Notes: a model not told the origin generated them from the letters alone. A DNA stretch of 64,000 nt from Pseudoduganella albidiflava (GCF_004322755.1 NZ_CP036401.1:4402001-4466000); one strand, 5' to 3'; positions 24,992 to 34,214 are shown, counted from the stretch's first letter. Made by a program: numbers and translations.

Positions 24992-25744
24992 CTAAGGGTT
25001 GACCAGCACCACGCGGCCGTTCAGCGGCTGCACGGGGCGGGCGTTCATCCGGTACAGCTTGCGGAACGCCGCGAGCTGCGCGGCCGAGACTTCCACCGGC
25101 TGCTTCAGGATGTGCCAGCGCACGCCTTCGCTGCACGGCGGCGTCGTCAACGAACCCGTGTAGCCGTAGTAGCCGCGCCGCGTGGGCAGCAGCGAGGTGG
25201 GATCGAACCCGGTGCCGGCCGGGTGTTTCTCGCCCGCCGTCGCCGGCATGCCGGCGAACACGGATGCCAGCGCGGCGTTCTCCCGGCCTTGCCGGAACAG
25301 GACCGCCACCACGGCCAGTTCGCCCGCATCGCTCTTGTGCACCAGGTGCGCCACCAGCGGATAGCGCCGGCTGTTGACGGCTTCCTCGCTCGGCGTGTGG
25401 AAGTGGAACTGCACCAGCCGGTAAGTGGCGCCGGCCACCTCGATGCCGCCGCCGTCGGCCAGGTCGACCTGCACCGTATGCCCGTTATTGACGATCTCGG
25501 CGCTGCTGGCGCGGTAGCCGAAGCCGATCGGCACCGACGTGCCCGTCCTGGACGTGCGGATATCGATCGGCGATTGCGCCTTGCCCTGCTGGCAGGCGGC
25601 GAATTCCGGCGCCAGCTCGCCCCAGTGCGCGGCGCCGGCCTTTCCCTGGTATTCCCAATGGACACTGCTGCCTGCGGCCGCCGCACTTGCCGTGACGGCC
25701 AATGCCACCCATGGCGCTATCGCCAGCTTCATTCTCGATTTCAT
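24992..25744 (-). CDS. periplasmic alpha-type carbonic anhydrase
   Basis: 250 residues with a signal peptide ending around residue 24 (VTASAAAAG). The alpha-CA fold is clear: SPIDIRT at about 58-64, zinc ligands His114 and His116 in QFHFHTPSEE and His133 in PLVAHLVH, then SLTTPPCSEGVRW and the C-terminal NGRVVLVN. It interconverts CO2 and bicarbonate in the periplasm. Cyanase, encoded 2.5 kb to the left, consumes bicarbonate and releases CO2; E. coli pairs cyanase with a different (beta) carbonic anhydrase, so a functional link here is possible but the genes are not in one operon. Confidence 0.95.
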   Translation of the reverse strand: MKSRMKLAIAPWVALAVTASAAAAGSSVHWEYQGKAGAAHWGELAPEFAACQQGKAQSPIDIRTSRTGTSVPIGFGYRASSAEIVNNGHTVQVDLADGGGIEVAGATYRLVQFHFHTPSEEAVNSRRYPLVAHLVHKSDAGELAVVAVLFRQGRENAALASVFAGMPATAGEKHPAGTGFDPTSLLPTRRGYYGYTGSLTTPPCSEGVRWHILKQPVEVSAAQLAAFRKLYRMNARPVQPLNGRVVLVNP

Positions 25745-26138
25745 CGGAGTCCTCGTTCAGTGGATGATGCCTGCTTGCCGGTTCGGGCATGGGGTGTCCA
25801 GGGATGGCGGACATATCGGGCGATACCGGGAAAGTGGCGATGGCCACCCATCATCGCGCTGTGCTGCCCTGCCCCGTTTGGGATGCCTGGCCGCCGGCGG
25901 ATGGCGCGGTTCCGGCAAGCAGGCGCCAGCCGGTCCGCGCGACCATGCAGGAAAACTGCATACACATATTGTGTATACAATTATCGGTAGCGGGAACCTG
26001 CGGCAGAGTCACGGGAGAAGATACGGCAGGTGTCGGGAGGGCGGCGATATCTCCCATGGCCCGGACGGTAGGTCAGCTCACACGGCAACCGGCGATGCGC
26101 GCGGTGGGCCGGTTTTTTCGCCGGCCGGGCAGCCACTG
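25745..26138. other. intergenic region with palindrome
   Basis: No gene is seen in these 394 bases. The clearest signal is ATACACATATTGTGTAT at 25960-25976, two 7-bp arms around a 3-bp centre inside an AT-rich patch (TGCATACACATATTGTGTAT and on). It resembles operators of GntR-type regulators and sits about 215 bases upstream of the carbonic anhydrase start. Confidence 0.5.
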
Positions 26139-29100
26139 TCACGACAGCAGGTTGCCAACCTCGCTATCCGGGTAGGCGAGCCGCCGCGGAACCGTCAGTT
26201 CGACGGTCGTGCCGGCCCCGGGCTTGCTGCTGATGGCCAGGCTGGCGCCAATGCGTGCTGCCCGCTCGCGCATGCCCAGCATGCCCCAGTGGCCTTCTTC
26301 CACACGCTCGCGGATGCCAGGCTCGGTCATTCCCCGGCCGTTGTCCGCAACATAAATGCAAAGGCTCGTCTCGCCAAACGCGATCCGTACCTGCACTTGC
26401 GTGCCACCGGCATGATGGTAGGCATTGCGTATCGCTTCCAGGCAGATTTCCGTCGCTTCCTCGCCGGTCTGTGCCTGCAATTTACGCTGTTCATTTGCCA
26501 CGACCAGCGTGAAACGCGTCGTGGCATGCGCCGCCTGCAGCGCTTCGCCGGCCATCCGCACGGCCTGCACGATATCGGGGCCGGAGCGCAATTCATGGAC
26601 CTGGTCGCGGCCCTCGTCGAGAGTACGGTCAACCTGGTCGAGTATGGTCTCGAGCTTGCGCCTTGCCGCGCTGCCGGCGGGCAGCTCCATCGCCATGGCC
26701 TGCACGCGCAGCATGACCGCCTGCACGCTTTGCAGGAAGGTGTCATGCAAGGTACGGGCGATGCGCTCGCGCTCGGCCATGCGCACGTGCAGTTTCTCGG
26801 CCGTGCGTGCCAATGCCCGGTGCAGGCGGTAGCGGTACAGCGCGTAGAGTGCGCCAGCGAGCAGCAGCGCGATGGCGGCACGAAACCACCATGTCTGCGC
26901 CAGCGCCGGCGCCACGTCGATCAGCGTGTCCGCCTGGGCAGCCCCGGCCACGGCATCCTCGTTGATGGCCCGGACAGCGAAGCGATACGAGCCAGGGGGA
27001 ACGTTGGTGTAGCGCGCAGTGCGCCGCGATCCACCGTCCTGCCAGTCGGCATCCACGCCGGCCAGGCGATACTGGAACCGCACGCCGTCCGCGCGCACGA
27101 GGCTCGGCGCGACGAACGATACCTGGAAGTTCGGCGAACCGGGCGGCAGGCGCACCGCGCCCTCCGCTGGATAGGTCGAGTTGCCGACCGTGACGGTGGC
27201 CACGCGAACCTCCGGCGGCACGGCATTACGGGGTACGGCGGCCGGATCGAGCCGGACGATCCCGCCACTCGCCATGAACCACATCTGCCCGTCGGGCGAG
27301 GTGAAAATGCTGTGCAGCCGGTTCGTCACCATGGCATTGCCGGGATAGCCATCCTGGGCGCCGATCAGGCGATAGCGCAGCGGCCGCTCCGGATGCGTCA
27401 ATGCCGCGCGCCAGTCCGCCGCCCTCACCTGGACGATGCCGCGGCTGCCATTGAGCCAGCGATCGCCATTGGGCGCGACAGCCAGTCCCGATACGCCCCG
27501 CAGCACTTCCGGCACGTCGGCATGCAGCAGATGGAAGCGTCCGTCGCGCATGACCGCGAGCCCCTTGATGCCGGCGACGACCATTTCCGGACCTGGCAGC
27601 ACCGCGGTGAACATGCCCACCGCGGTGCCGTCATACGTCGTCAGCTTCCCTTCGTCATAGTAGACAACGCTGCCGTCGCCACAGCCCAGCCAGAGCGTTC
27701 CCGGACGGCCTCCGTAGGCGGAGACGAAAACCTTCGGCGGGAAGTGAAACGCGTCCCGGGTTTTCCATTTTCCGTCCACGTAACCCATCAGCCCGATGTC
27801 TGCGGATGCGATCCATAGCACCTTGCCGTCATCCAGTATGCCGTACAGCGGCGCCCTGCTTGGCTTGCCATCGCGCCCAGGCGGCAGCGGCAGGCGGGTT
27901 TCCTTGCCGCGGTAGCGGCGCACCAGCGCGCCGCGGCCCGCCAGCAGCAGGGCACCGTCGCGATCGTTCGCAACCAGCTGGAACGGTTCCGAGCGATCCG
28001 CGACCGCCGGGCCATCCAGCCGCAGGCGCCATGCCACCGAAGCAGCCGGTTCGGCGACCCAGACATTGCCCTCGGTATCGCTGGCCATGCTGAAAACGCC
28101 GCGTTCGCCCGGGATCGGCATCGCCAGCACCTTGTTGCCGCGAAACCGGTCGAGGCCATTCTGGGTTGCCAGCCAGACGTTGCCTTCGCGATCTTCCAGC
28201 ACGCTGTTGACGGCCAGCGAAGACAGCTGCCACGGCTGGGACAGGTGCTCCGCGCCCTTCAGGTCGATCTTCCCGCGCACGGCATGCTCGGCCGCACGGG
28301 GCAGGTAGCACAGGCCCGGACCGCACTGCAGCGACCACAGATTGCCGTCCCGGTCGAACTGGGCCTGCGAACGCGACGATGCGCGGTTGGCATACTCCGG
28401 GGGCGGCAGGGGAACCTGCTGGGGCGGCATCGGCACCGCGACAAGATCGTTCTTCCCGGCCAGCCATAGTTTGCCGTCGGGCGACGTGATCAGGCTGCCC
28501 TCGGTCGTGGCGGCCAGGATGTGCCGGAACGTTCCGCTGGCCCTGTCGAGCAGGAAAAGGCCCTTGCTGTTGTTGGTCCAGATCTGTCCATACTGGTCCG
28601 CGAGTACGCTCCAGGCCTGGTCTTTCGGCCCGCCTTCGAACGCGTCGTAACGCCGCCATGTCCTGCCATCGAAGCGATGGAGACTGGAAGTCATGGCAGC
28701 CCACACGCTGCCGTCCGGGTCGAACGCGATGGCCTGTACCGTGGCGGCATGCCCCGGCGGCGACCGGTCGTAGACACGGCCGGCCCGCATCATGTACAGG
28801 CCACCTACCTCGTCGGCCATCCACAGCTCGCCGTTCGGACGTGCGCGCAGTTCGACGATGGCCTTCATTTCCTCGGCACCGGGCGGCATGGTGAAGGCAT
28901 GGAACACGACCCCGTCGAACCGGTACAGGGCGGTCGAGGTGGACAGCCACAGCATGCCATCGCTGGTCTGCGCCATCTGCTGCACCTCCGTCGGGGCGCC
29001 GTCGCGCGCCGTCCAGGTGGTACGGGTGTAGTCGCGCAGCGCGATCGGGGCGGCGGCATGCGCCGACGCGGCAGCGAACATCGCCGCGGACGTTGCCGCG

Positions 29101-29171
29101 AAAATTGCTGAATACACCATCGCGGGCAACAGGAATTGTCTGGCAAGGGAATAGGCTTTCATCCCTTTCAT
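26139..29171 (-). CDS. two-component propeller sensor histidine kinase
   Basis: 1,010 residues. A signal/anchor segment ends near residue 40. Then come many beta-propeller repeats (DGMLWLSTSTALYRFDG, DREGNVWLATQNGLDRF, DTEGNVWVAEP; about 50-640), a Y_Y_Y domain (about 660-735), one membrane segment (about 745-765), a HisKA_3 box with His809 in RIARTLHDTFLQS, and an ATPase domain with DNGRGM. This is the periplasmic sensor layout often tied to polymer or sugar sensing. Such kinases normally phosphorylate a NarL/LuxR regulator, but none is next to it. Confidence 0.92.
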   Translation of the reverse strand: MKGMKAYSLARQFLLPAMVYSAIFAATSAAMFAAASAHAAAPIALRDYTRTTWTARDGAPTEVQQMAQTSDGMLWLSTSTALYRFDGVVFHAFTMPPGAEEMKAIVELRARPNGELWMADEVGGLYMMRAGRVYDRSPPGHAATVQAIAFDPDGSVWAAMTSSLHRFDGRTWRRYDAFEGGPKDQAWSVLADQYGQIWTNNSKGLFLLDRASGTFRHILAATTEGSLITSPDGKLWLAGKNDLVAVPMPPQQVPLPPPEYANRASSRSQAQFDRDGNLWSLQCGPGLCYLPRAAEHAVRGKIDLKGAEHLSQPWQLSSLAVNSVLEDREGNVWLATQNGLDRFRGNKVLAMPIPGERGVFSMASDTEGNVWVAEPAASVAWRLRLDGPAVADRSEPFQLVANDRDGALLLAGRGALVRRYRGKETRLPLPPGRDGKPSRAPLYGILDDGKVLWIASADIGLMGYVDGKWKTRDAFHFPPKVFVSAYGGRPGTLWLGCGDGSVVYYDEGKLTTYDGTAVGMFTAVLPGPEMVVAGIKGLAVMRDGRFHLLHADVPEVLRGVSGLAVAPNGDRWLNGSRGIVQVRAADWRAALTHPERPLRYRLIGAQDGYPGNAMVTNRLHSIFTSPDGQMWFMASGGIVRLDPAAVPRNAVPPEVRVATVTVGNSTYPAEGAVRLPPGSPNFQVSFVAPSLVRADGVRFQYRLAGVDADWQDGGSRRTARYTNVPPGSYRFAVRAINEDAVAGAAQADTLIDVAPALAQTWWFRAAIALLLAGALYALYRYRLHRALARTAEKLHVRMAERERIARTLHDTFLQSVQAVMLRVQAMAMELPAGSAARRKLETILDQVDRTLDEGRDQVHELRSGPDIVQAVRMAGEALQAAHATTRFTLVVANEQRKLQAQTGEEATEICLEAIRNAYHHAGGTQVQVRIAFGETSLCIYVADNGRGMTEPGIRERVEEGHWGMLGMRERAARIGASLAISSKPGAGTTVELTVPRRLAYPDSEVGNLLS

Positions 29172-29245
29172 CTTGCCACCTCATCAATAAGAGTGGCAAG
29201 TGCAAAGACCGGCCAGCACTCGTGCTGGCCGTCATATCCCGATCT

Positions 29246-30562
29246 CTACTCCAGCGTGCGGTTGCGCGTCTCCGCGTCCACGCACAGGATGGCCACGGCG
29301 CCGGCCAGCAGGAACGCCGCCAGCATCGCCAGCGCCAGCGTGAAGTGGGTGGCCATCACCGGCGCCACGATGGCCGGCGCGAACAGGCCGCCGAAGCGGG
29401 CCACGGCGCCGGCCATGCCCATGCCGCTGGCGCGCAGGTCGGTCGGATACACCTCGGGCGTGAACGCATACAGCGCGCCCCAGGTACCCAGCAGCGCAAA
29501 ACTCATCAGCAGCGTGGCGCCCACCACCACCGGCATCGAGCCGCCCAGGCTGTAGCCCATGCAGCCCACGGCGGACAGCACCAGGAAGCCCACCAGCGTG
29601 GGCTTGCGGCCCCACCGTTCCACGCCATAGGCCGACAGCGCGAAGCCGGGCAGCTGCACCAGCGCCAGCACGATCAGGAATTCCTGGCCGCGCATGAAGC
29701 CGAAGCCCTGGGCGCCCAGCTTGACCGGCAGGTAGACGAACACGCCGTAGTAGGCGATCGAGATCAGTCCCCAGGCCACGAACAGGGCGATGCTGCGCCG
29801 GCGCAGCTGGGCGGAAAACAGCGCGAACAGCGAGTGGCGGCCCGCGTTGTCGGGCAGCAGCGGCGCGATCGGCCCGGTGCGGCCGTTGGCGGCGGCCACC
29901 CGTTCCAGTACCTTGCGCGCCGCCTCGGACTGGCCGCTGCGGTTCAGGTACATGGGCGACTCGGGGATGTACAGGCGCAGCACCACGCCGACCAGCGCGG
30001 GAATGCCCGTGACGAGGAAGATCACGCGCCAGGCATCGTCGCCCCACCCCGCCGCGAACAGCGCCAGGATCGCCAGCAGGATGGTACCGACCGCCCAGAA
30101 CGATTCGAGCCAGACCAGCCAGCGGCCGCGCCGGTCGCTGGGCAGGAATTCCGCCATCATCGTGTAGTCGACCGGCAGCGTGCCGCCCACGCCGATGCCG
30201 GTCAGGAAGCGCAGCGCCAGCAGCCATGTGAAATCGGGCGCGAACGCCGAGGCCACGCCGCAGACGGCATCGATGACCACGGCGGCCATCAGCACCGGGC
30301 GGCGGCCGATCCGGTCCGCCAGGCGGCCGAACACGAAGGCGCCGATCAGCATGCCGATGAAGAAGAACGTGCCCGTCTGCAGCGCCTGCGGCAAGCCGAT
30401 CCCGAAAGTCTTCGCGATGGACGGCGCGGAAAAGCCGATCGACAGCACCTGCATCGCGTCGGCCATCCACACCAGCCCGAAGATCACGAACAGGCGGTAC
30501 TGGAACTTGCCGACCCCTGCTGCCAGGATGCCCTGTTCGACGGTGGCGGATGAAGCGGACAT
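29246..30562 (-). CDS. MFS transporter, aromatic acid/sugar-type
   Basis: 438 residues with twelve hydrophobic segments. Between segments 2 and 3 is GRLADRIGRRP, the MFS signature; LTGIGVGGTLPVDYTMMAEFLPSDRRGR follows segment 4, and the equivalent motif in the second half is ERWGRKPTL. PESPMYLNRSGQ in the central loop is typical of the sugar/aromatic-acid (NiaP, PcaK-like) branch. GGGGAGATCC precedes the ATG. It is last in a run of minus-strand genes headed by the LysR regulator, so it may bring in or export an aromatic product of the locus. Confidence 0.88.
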   Translation of the reverse strand: MSASSATVEQGILAAGVGKFQYRLFVIFGLVWMADAMQVLSIGFSAPSIAKTFGIGLPQALQTGTFFFIGMLIGAFVFGRLADRIGRRPVLMAAVVIDAVCGVASAFAPDFTWLLALRFLTGIGVGGTLPVDYTMMAEFLPSDRRGRWLVWLESFWAVGTILLAILALFAAGWGDDAWRVIFLVTGIPALVGVVLRLYIPESPMYLNRSGQSEAARKVLERVAAANGRTGPIAPLLPDNAGRHSLFALFSAQLRRRSIALFVAWGLISIAYYGVFVYLPVKLGAQGFGFMRGQEFLIVLALVQLPGFALSAYGVERWGRKPTLVGFLVLSAVGCMGYSLGGSMPVVVGATLLMSFALLGTWGALYAFTPEVYPTDLRASGMGMAGAVARFGGLFAPAIVAPVMATHFTLALAMLAAFLLAGAVAILCVDAETRNRTLE

Positions 30563-30678
30563 GGATCTCCCCGGGAGTATGACGACAGGAAGATTCTATC
30601 CGGCCGGCCGCGGGGATGGCGCCCATTGCGGCGGCGGCTCCCCAACCAGCCCACCCGGGCGCCGCTCGCGGCGCCGGC

Positions 30679-31668
30679 TCAGGCCAGTGCCGGCAGCCGC
30701 AGCGGGGGCATCGTCTCCAGCGCGTTGGCGCTGTGCGGCGCCATCGCCAGCTCGGCATTCGCCGGCATGCCGCGGCCCACTTCCAGCATGATGCCGCGAA
30801 GCCAGATGTGGCAAGGATCGTTTTCCTGGAAGCGGTGCCATTGCACGCATTCGGCCATCGGCGGCAACGCGTACGGCAGCGGCAGCACGCGGATCGGCAG
30901 GCGCCGCGCGCAGGCCAGCGCCAGCCGCGCATGCATCGTGGCCACCAGGTCGGTGCCCACCAGCGCGGTGGCCATGCTGGTGAAATCGGCGGTGATCACG
31001 CGGATGCGCCGGTTCACGTTCTGCGCCTTCAGCAGCAGCTCCTCCATCGTCGGCGAGCGGGGCCGCCCCAGCATCGGCGCGATGTGCGGCAGCCGCTCGT
31101 AGGTGGCCGCATCGAGCGTGTCGCCCACCTGCGTATTGCCTTCCCAGATCACGGCGCAGTAGTGGTCCTCGAACAGCAGGCGCTGCGGGTGCTCGGGATC
31201 GAGAAAGTGGCGCGGGATGATGAGGAAGTCGTTCTCGCCGCGCCGCAGCTTCTCGGCGGCGTCGTCGGCCAGCGGCACCAGGTCCAGCGTCATGTTCGGC
31301 GCATCGCGCAGCACGCGCGCCACCACCTTGTTGAGGAACACCTCGGTGGCATAGTCGGACACCATGATCTTCATGCAGCGCGTTTCGCGCGCCGGGTCGA
31401 ACGTCACGCGCATGCCCACCGTGGCATGTACGTGCAGGATCAGGTCGCGCACCGGGCCCACCAGCTGCCGGCCCAGCACCGTCAGTTCCATGTTGCGGCC
31501 CACGGCGGCCAGCAGGTCGTCCTCGAAGAATTCGCGCAGGCGCGCCAGCATGCCGCTCATGGCGGACTGGCTGACGTTGACGCGCGCCGCGGCCCGCGTG
31601 ATGTTCTGTTCTTCCAGCAGCGCGTCGAGCGCGAGCAGCAGGTTCAGGTCCAGCCGGTTGAATCGCAT
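30679..31668 (-). CDS. LysR-type regulator, NodD/FdeR-like
   Basis: 329 residues. The N-terminal helix-turn-helix (LDLNLLLALDALLEEQNITRAAARVNVSQSAMSGMLARLREFF in outline, about residues 6-48) and effector domain are those of LysR regulators. The opening MRFNRLDLNLLLALDALL and long effector domain match the NodD-like subgroup, whose members respond to flavonoids; FdeR of Herbaspirillum is of this kind. AAGGAG stands before the ATG. It lies between two MFS/hydrolase parts of the catabolic locus and is its most likely regulator. Confidence 0.9.
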   Translation of the reverse strand: MRFNRLDLNLLLALDALLEEQNITRAAARVNVSQSAMSGMLARLREFFEDDLLAAVGRNMELTVLGRQLVGPVRDLILHVHATVGMRVTFDPARETRCMKIMVSDYATEVFLNKVVARVLRDAPNMTLDLVPLADDAAEKLRRGENDFLIIPRHFLDPEHPQRLLFEDHYCAVIWEGNTQVGDTLDAATYERLPHIAPMLGRPRSPTMEELLLKAQNVNRRIRVITADFTSMATALVGTDLVATMHARLALACARRLPIRVLPLPYALPPMAECVQWHRFQENDPCHIWLRGIMLEVGRGMPANAELAMAPHSANALETMPPLRLPALA

Positions 31669-31821
31669 GGTTTTGTCTCCTTGATATTATTCTTTGGCAG
31701 CATATTTTTTTCTTCCACTGTAGGGGGTTTCGTAGTTGCTGTCATCTGAAAAGGCGGGCTGTTACGGGTGTAAAGAAGAGGTAGCACGCGGCGGCCCTGC
31801 TTTCAGCGTTGGCAGCAGAGA

Positions 31822-31880
31822 ACCGGTGTCAGATACCGTTTTCCGGGAGACTCATCCGGAAAATGGTGTCTGACACCGGT
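31822..31880. repeat. 25-bp inverted repeat
   Basis: Arms at 31822-31846 and 31856-31880 (ACCGGTGTCAGATACCGTTT and on; 23 of 25 bases pair) surround a 9-base loop. It lies in the 258-bp gap between the LysR gene and the esterase gene, both on the minus strand. It may end transcription of the esterase operon, though it lacks a T-run, and may be a copy of a dispersed repeat. Confidence 0.7.
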
Positions 31881-31926
31881 GTTCGCCGGCCGCCGGTTTC
31901 TTGTTGGCCGCCGGCTCGCTGGAGAG

Positions 31927-32844
31927 CTACTTCCCCGGCGCCCGCACGAAATCCAGCAGCGGCCCGGCCAGCGCATCATCGCCGCTGTTGATGGCGTAGA
32001 CCTGCGTCAGGTGGTTATGGTTGCGCACCACCGAGATGCGGGGCTGGAAGCCGTGCCGGGTCACCAGTGCGGCGAACAGCTCGCCGGCCTGCGCCTGCAT
32101 CTGGATCGGGTCGAGCTCCGCATAGCTGATCGCCAGCGGAAACGGCGCCGCATCGACCAGCGCCACCGTCGACATGGCCCGGTACGCGGAGAAATCGGTG
32201 CCGAAATAGGCTTCGTTGCGCGGATCGGGCGTGGCGATGCCCAGCTGCGCGCGCGCCAGCAGTTCCAGTTCAGCGTTGTACACGCCGGACGCCAGGAAGG
32301 CGCCGGCGATCTTCAATCCTTCTGCAGGGTGGAACCGCCGCACCAGCGTGGCGGCCGCCACGTGCGCCGCGCCGGCCGATTCGCCGGCCAGCACGATGTG
32401 GTCGGGATTGCCGCCATGCGCCGCCACGTTCGCCCTCGCCCATGCCAGCACGGACGATACATCCTCGGCGCCGGCGGGCCACCGGTGGCGCGGGCCGAGC
32501 CGGTAGTTCGGCAGGACCGCCAGCACGCCGTGCCGCGAGAAGTAGTGGCCCACGGCTTCCCGGTCGGCCTTGTCGCCGCGGATGAAGCCGCCGCCATGCA
32601 GGAAGACCACCACCGGCGCCGGGTCCTTCGCGCCGAGCGGCAGGTAGACGTCCAGCCGGTGCCGCTCGTCGCCGCCATAGGCGATGTCGCGCAGGATTTC
32701 GCCGCCGCGCGGCGCGCTGGCCAGCAGCGGCGCATACAGGTTCTTCGCGAACGCCGGATCGATCACCGGCCCGGCGGCGCGGATCGCCTTTTCCAGCTTG
32801 CGCATGTCCGGCGCGGCGACGTTCAGGTGGATACCCGCATCCAT
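31927..32844 (-). CDS. alpha/beta-hydrolase (HSL/BD-FAE-like esterase)
   Basis: 305 residues. The oxyanion motif HGGGFIRGD is at about 84-92, the nucleophile elbow GESAGAAH at about 155-162, and the C-terminal His in NHNHLTQV completes the triad with an Asp in AELDPIQ. This is the hormone-sensitive-lipase/BD-FAE group of carboxylesterases. No signal peptide, so cytoplasmic. It starts 2 bases after the amidohydrolase stop, so the two form one unit. It may open an ester or lactone formed in flavonoid breakdown. Confidence 0.88.
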   Translation of the reverse strand: MDAGIHLNVAAPDMRKLEKAIRAAGPVIDPAFAKNLYAPLLASAPRGGEILRDIAYGGDERHRLDVYLPLGAKDPAPVVVFLHGGGFIRGDKADREAVGHYFSRHGVLAVLPNYRLGPRHRWPAGAEDVSSVLAWARANVAAHGGNPDHIVLAGESAGAAHVAAATLVRRFHPAEGLKIAGAFLASGVYNAELELLARAQLGIATPDPRNEAYFGTDFSAYRAMSTVALVDAAPFPLAISYAELDPIQMQAQAGELFAALVTRHGFQPRISVVRNHNHLTQVYAINSGDDALAGPLLDFVRAPGK

Positions 32845-32846
32845 GC

Positions 32847-34097
32847 TTACGCCCCCGCCAGCCCGGCCAGCGCCGGATCCTTGTGGAAGCGGCCATCCTT
32901 CATGATGGCGCGCAGGCGCCTGCGGTCCTGCAGCACCGTCACGTCGGCCACCGGATCGCCATCGACCAGCAGCAGGTCGGCCAGGAAGCCCGGCTTCACC
33001 TGGCCCAGTTCATCGCCCATGCCCATCAATTCGCCGCCCAGCAGCGTGGCCGCCGTCAGCACTTCTTCCGGGCTGTAGCCGAAGTGCTCGACGAACAGTT
33101 CGAGGTCGCGCGCGTTGCGCCCGTTCGGATTGAACGGGAAGCCGTAGTCGCCGCCCGGCAGCACCTTCAGGCCGCGCCGCTTCAGCTCCGGCACCAGCTT
33201 CTTCTGCAGCGCCAGCACTTCGGCCGCGCTGGCCTTCATGTGCGTCATGTCGAAATGCGGTGGCGGCGTGGCATCCAGGGTGGCCTGGATGATGCCGACG
33301 GCCGGGGCGATGAAGATGTCGTCGCGCTTCGCTTCCAGCATGTCGAGCGCTTCGCTGTCCGCATACGAGCAGTGGTACAGCACGCGGAAACCGGCGCGCA
33401 GGCCCATCTTGACCGCCTCGTTGGCCTGCGCATGGCAGGCCAGCCACACGCCCGATTCGCGCGCCTGCTCGCCGGCGGCGCTGGCCTCCTCCTGCGTGTA
33501 CAGCAGTTGCTGCGATGCGCCCGGCATCAGCGCATCCTCGCCGGACAGCAGGAACTTCACCGACTTGGCGCCGATCGACGCGCACTGCTTGACGAACTCG
33601 CGCACCGCTTCCGGCCCGGTGCCGTGGTCGGCCACCTGGCCCGGGTCCAGTTCGTCGATGGTCGGCGGCGAGCGCTCGATCGACGACGCCACCAGCCGCG
33701 GCCCCGGCATGCCGCCGCTCGTGATGAACGTGTTCAGCACCACTTCCACCGACTTGCTCAGCGAGCCGGCCGAATAGGCGCTGGTGAAACCGTGGTCCAG
33801 CAGGATGCGCGCGTTGCGCGCCGTCGTCAGCACCAGGTCTTCCGGCGGCAGCGCCATGCCCGGCACGAAGCGCTCCACCGAGCTCGGCCACGACAGGTGC
33901 GCATGCGCCTCGACCAGGCCCGGCATCAGGGTGCCGCCCTGCCCGTCGATGATGCGGTCGCCGGCCTGCGGCGCGATAAGGCGGCCGCCATCGGCCACCT
34001 CGCTGATGCGGTTGCCCTCCACGCGCACCGCGCCGATGCCCGCGCGCAGCTGGGCTCCGTCGAAGATGCGTACGTTGTTGAAAATGATTCCAGCCAC
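32847..34097 (-). CDS. metal-dependent amidohydrolase (imidazolonepropionase-like)
   Basis: 416 residues from a GTG with AGGGAG 7 bases upstream; upstream codons lack such a site. It is an amidohydrolase-superfamily enzyme: LMPGLVEAHAHLSW (HxH metal motif, about residues 58-71), Lys in AKSVKFLLSGED, His in ACHAQANE and CSYADSE, and Asp in GGDYGF near 335. The family (imidazolonepropionase/prolidase type) opens cyclic amides or related C-N/C-O bonds. With the esterase it forms a two-gene operon behind the candidate operator at 34174, linking it to the flavonoid locus. Confidence 0.9.
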   Translation of the reverse strand: MAGIIFNNVRIFDGAQLRAGIGAVRVEGNRISEVADGGRLIAPQAGDRIIDGQGGTLMPGLVEAHAHLSWPSSVERFVPGMALPPEDLVLTTARNARILLDHGFTSAYSAGSLSKSVEVVLNTFITSGGMPGPRLVASSIERSPPTIDELDPGQVADHGTGPEAVREFVKQCASIGAKSVKFLLSGEDALMPGASQQLLYTQEEASAAGEQARESGVWLACHAQANEAVKMGLRAGFRVLYHCSYADSEALDMLEAKRDDIFIAPAVGIIQATLDATPPPHFDMTHMKASAAEVLALQKKLVPELKRRGLKVLPGGDYGFPFNPNGRNARDLELFVEHFGYSPEEVLTAATLLGGELMGMGDELGQVKPGFLADLLLVDGDPVADVTVLQDRRRLRAIMKDGRFHKDPALAGLAGA

Positions 34098-34173
34098 TTG
34101 TGTCTCCCTGTATTCCTGAAATGGATGCCCCAACTTTAGTGGCGCCGCGGATATCGCCAAAGCCTTGTTTGGC

Positions 34174-34186
34174 GATACCAGCTATC
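34174..34186 (-). promoter_or_regulatory. candidate LysR operator upstream of amidohydrolase
   Basis: On the minus strand the sequence reads GATAGCTGGTATC, an exact match to the site at 45248-45260. It stands 77 bases before the GTG of the amidohydrolase gene and 29 bases after the end of the rhamnosidase gene being read towards it. This makes a promoter for the amidohydrolase-esterase unit likely. Confidence 0.55.
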
Positions 34187-34214
34187 TGCGCCTGCCCGTG
34201 CCGCCGGGTCTTCG

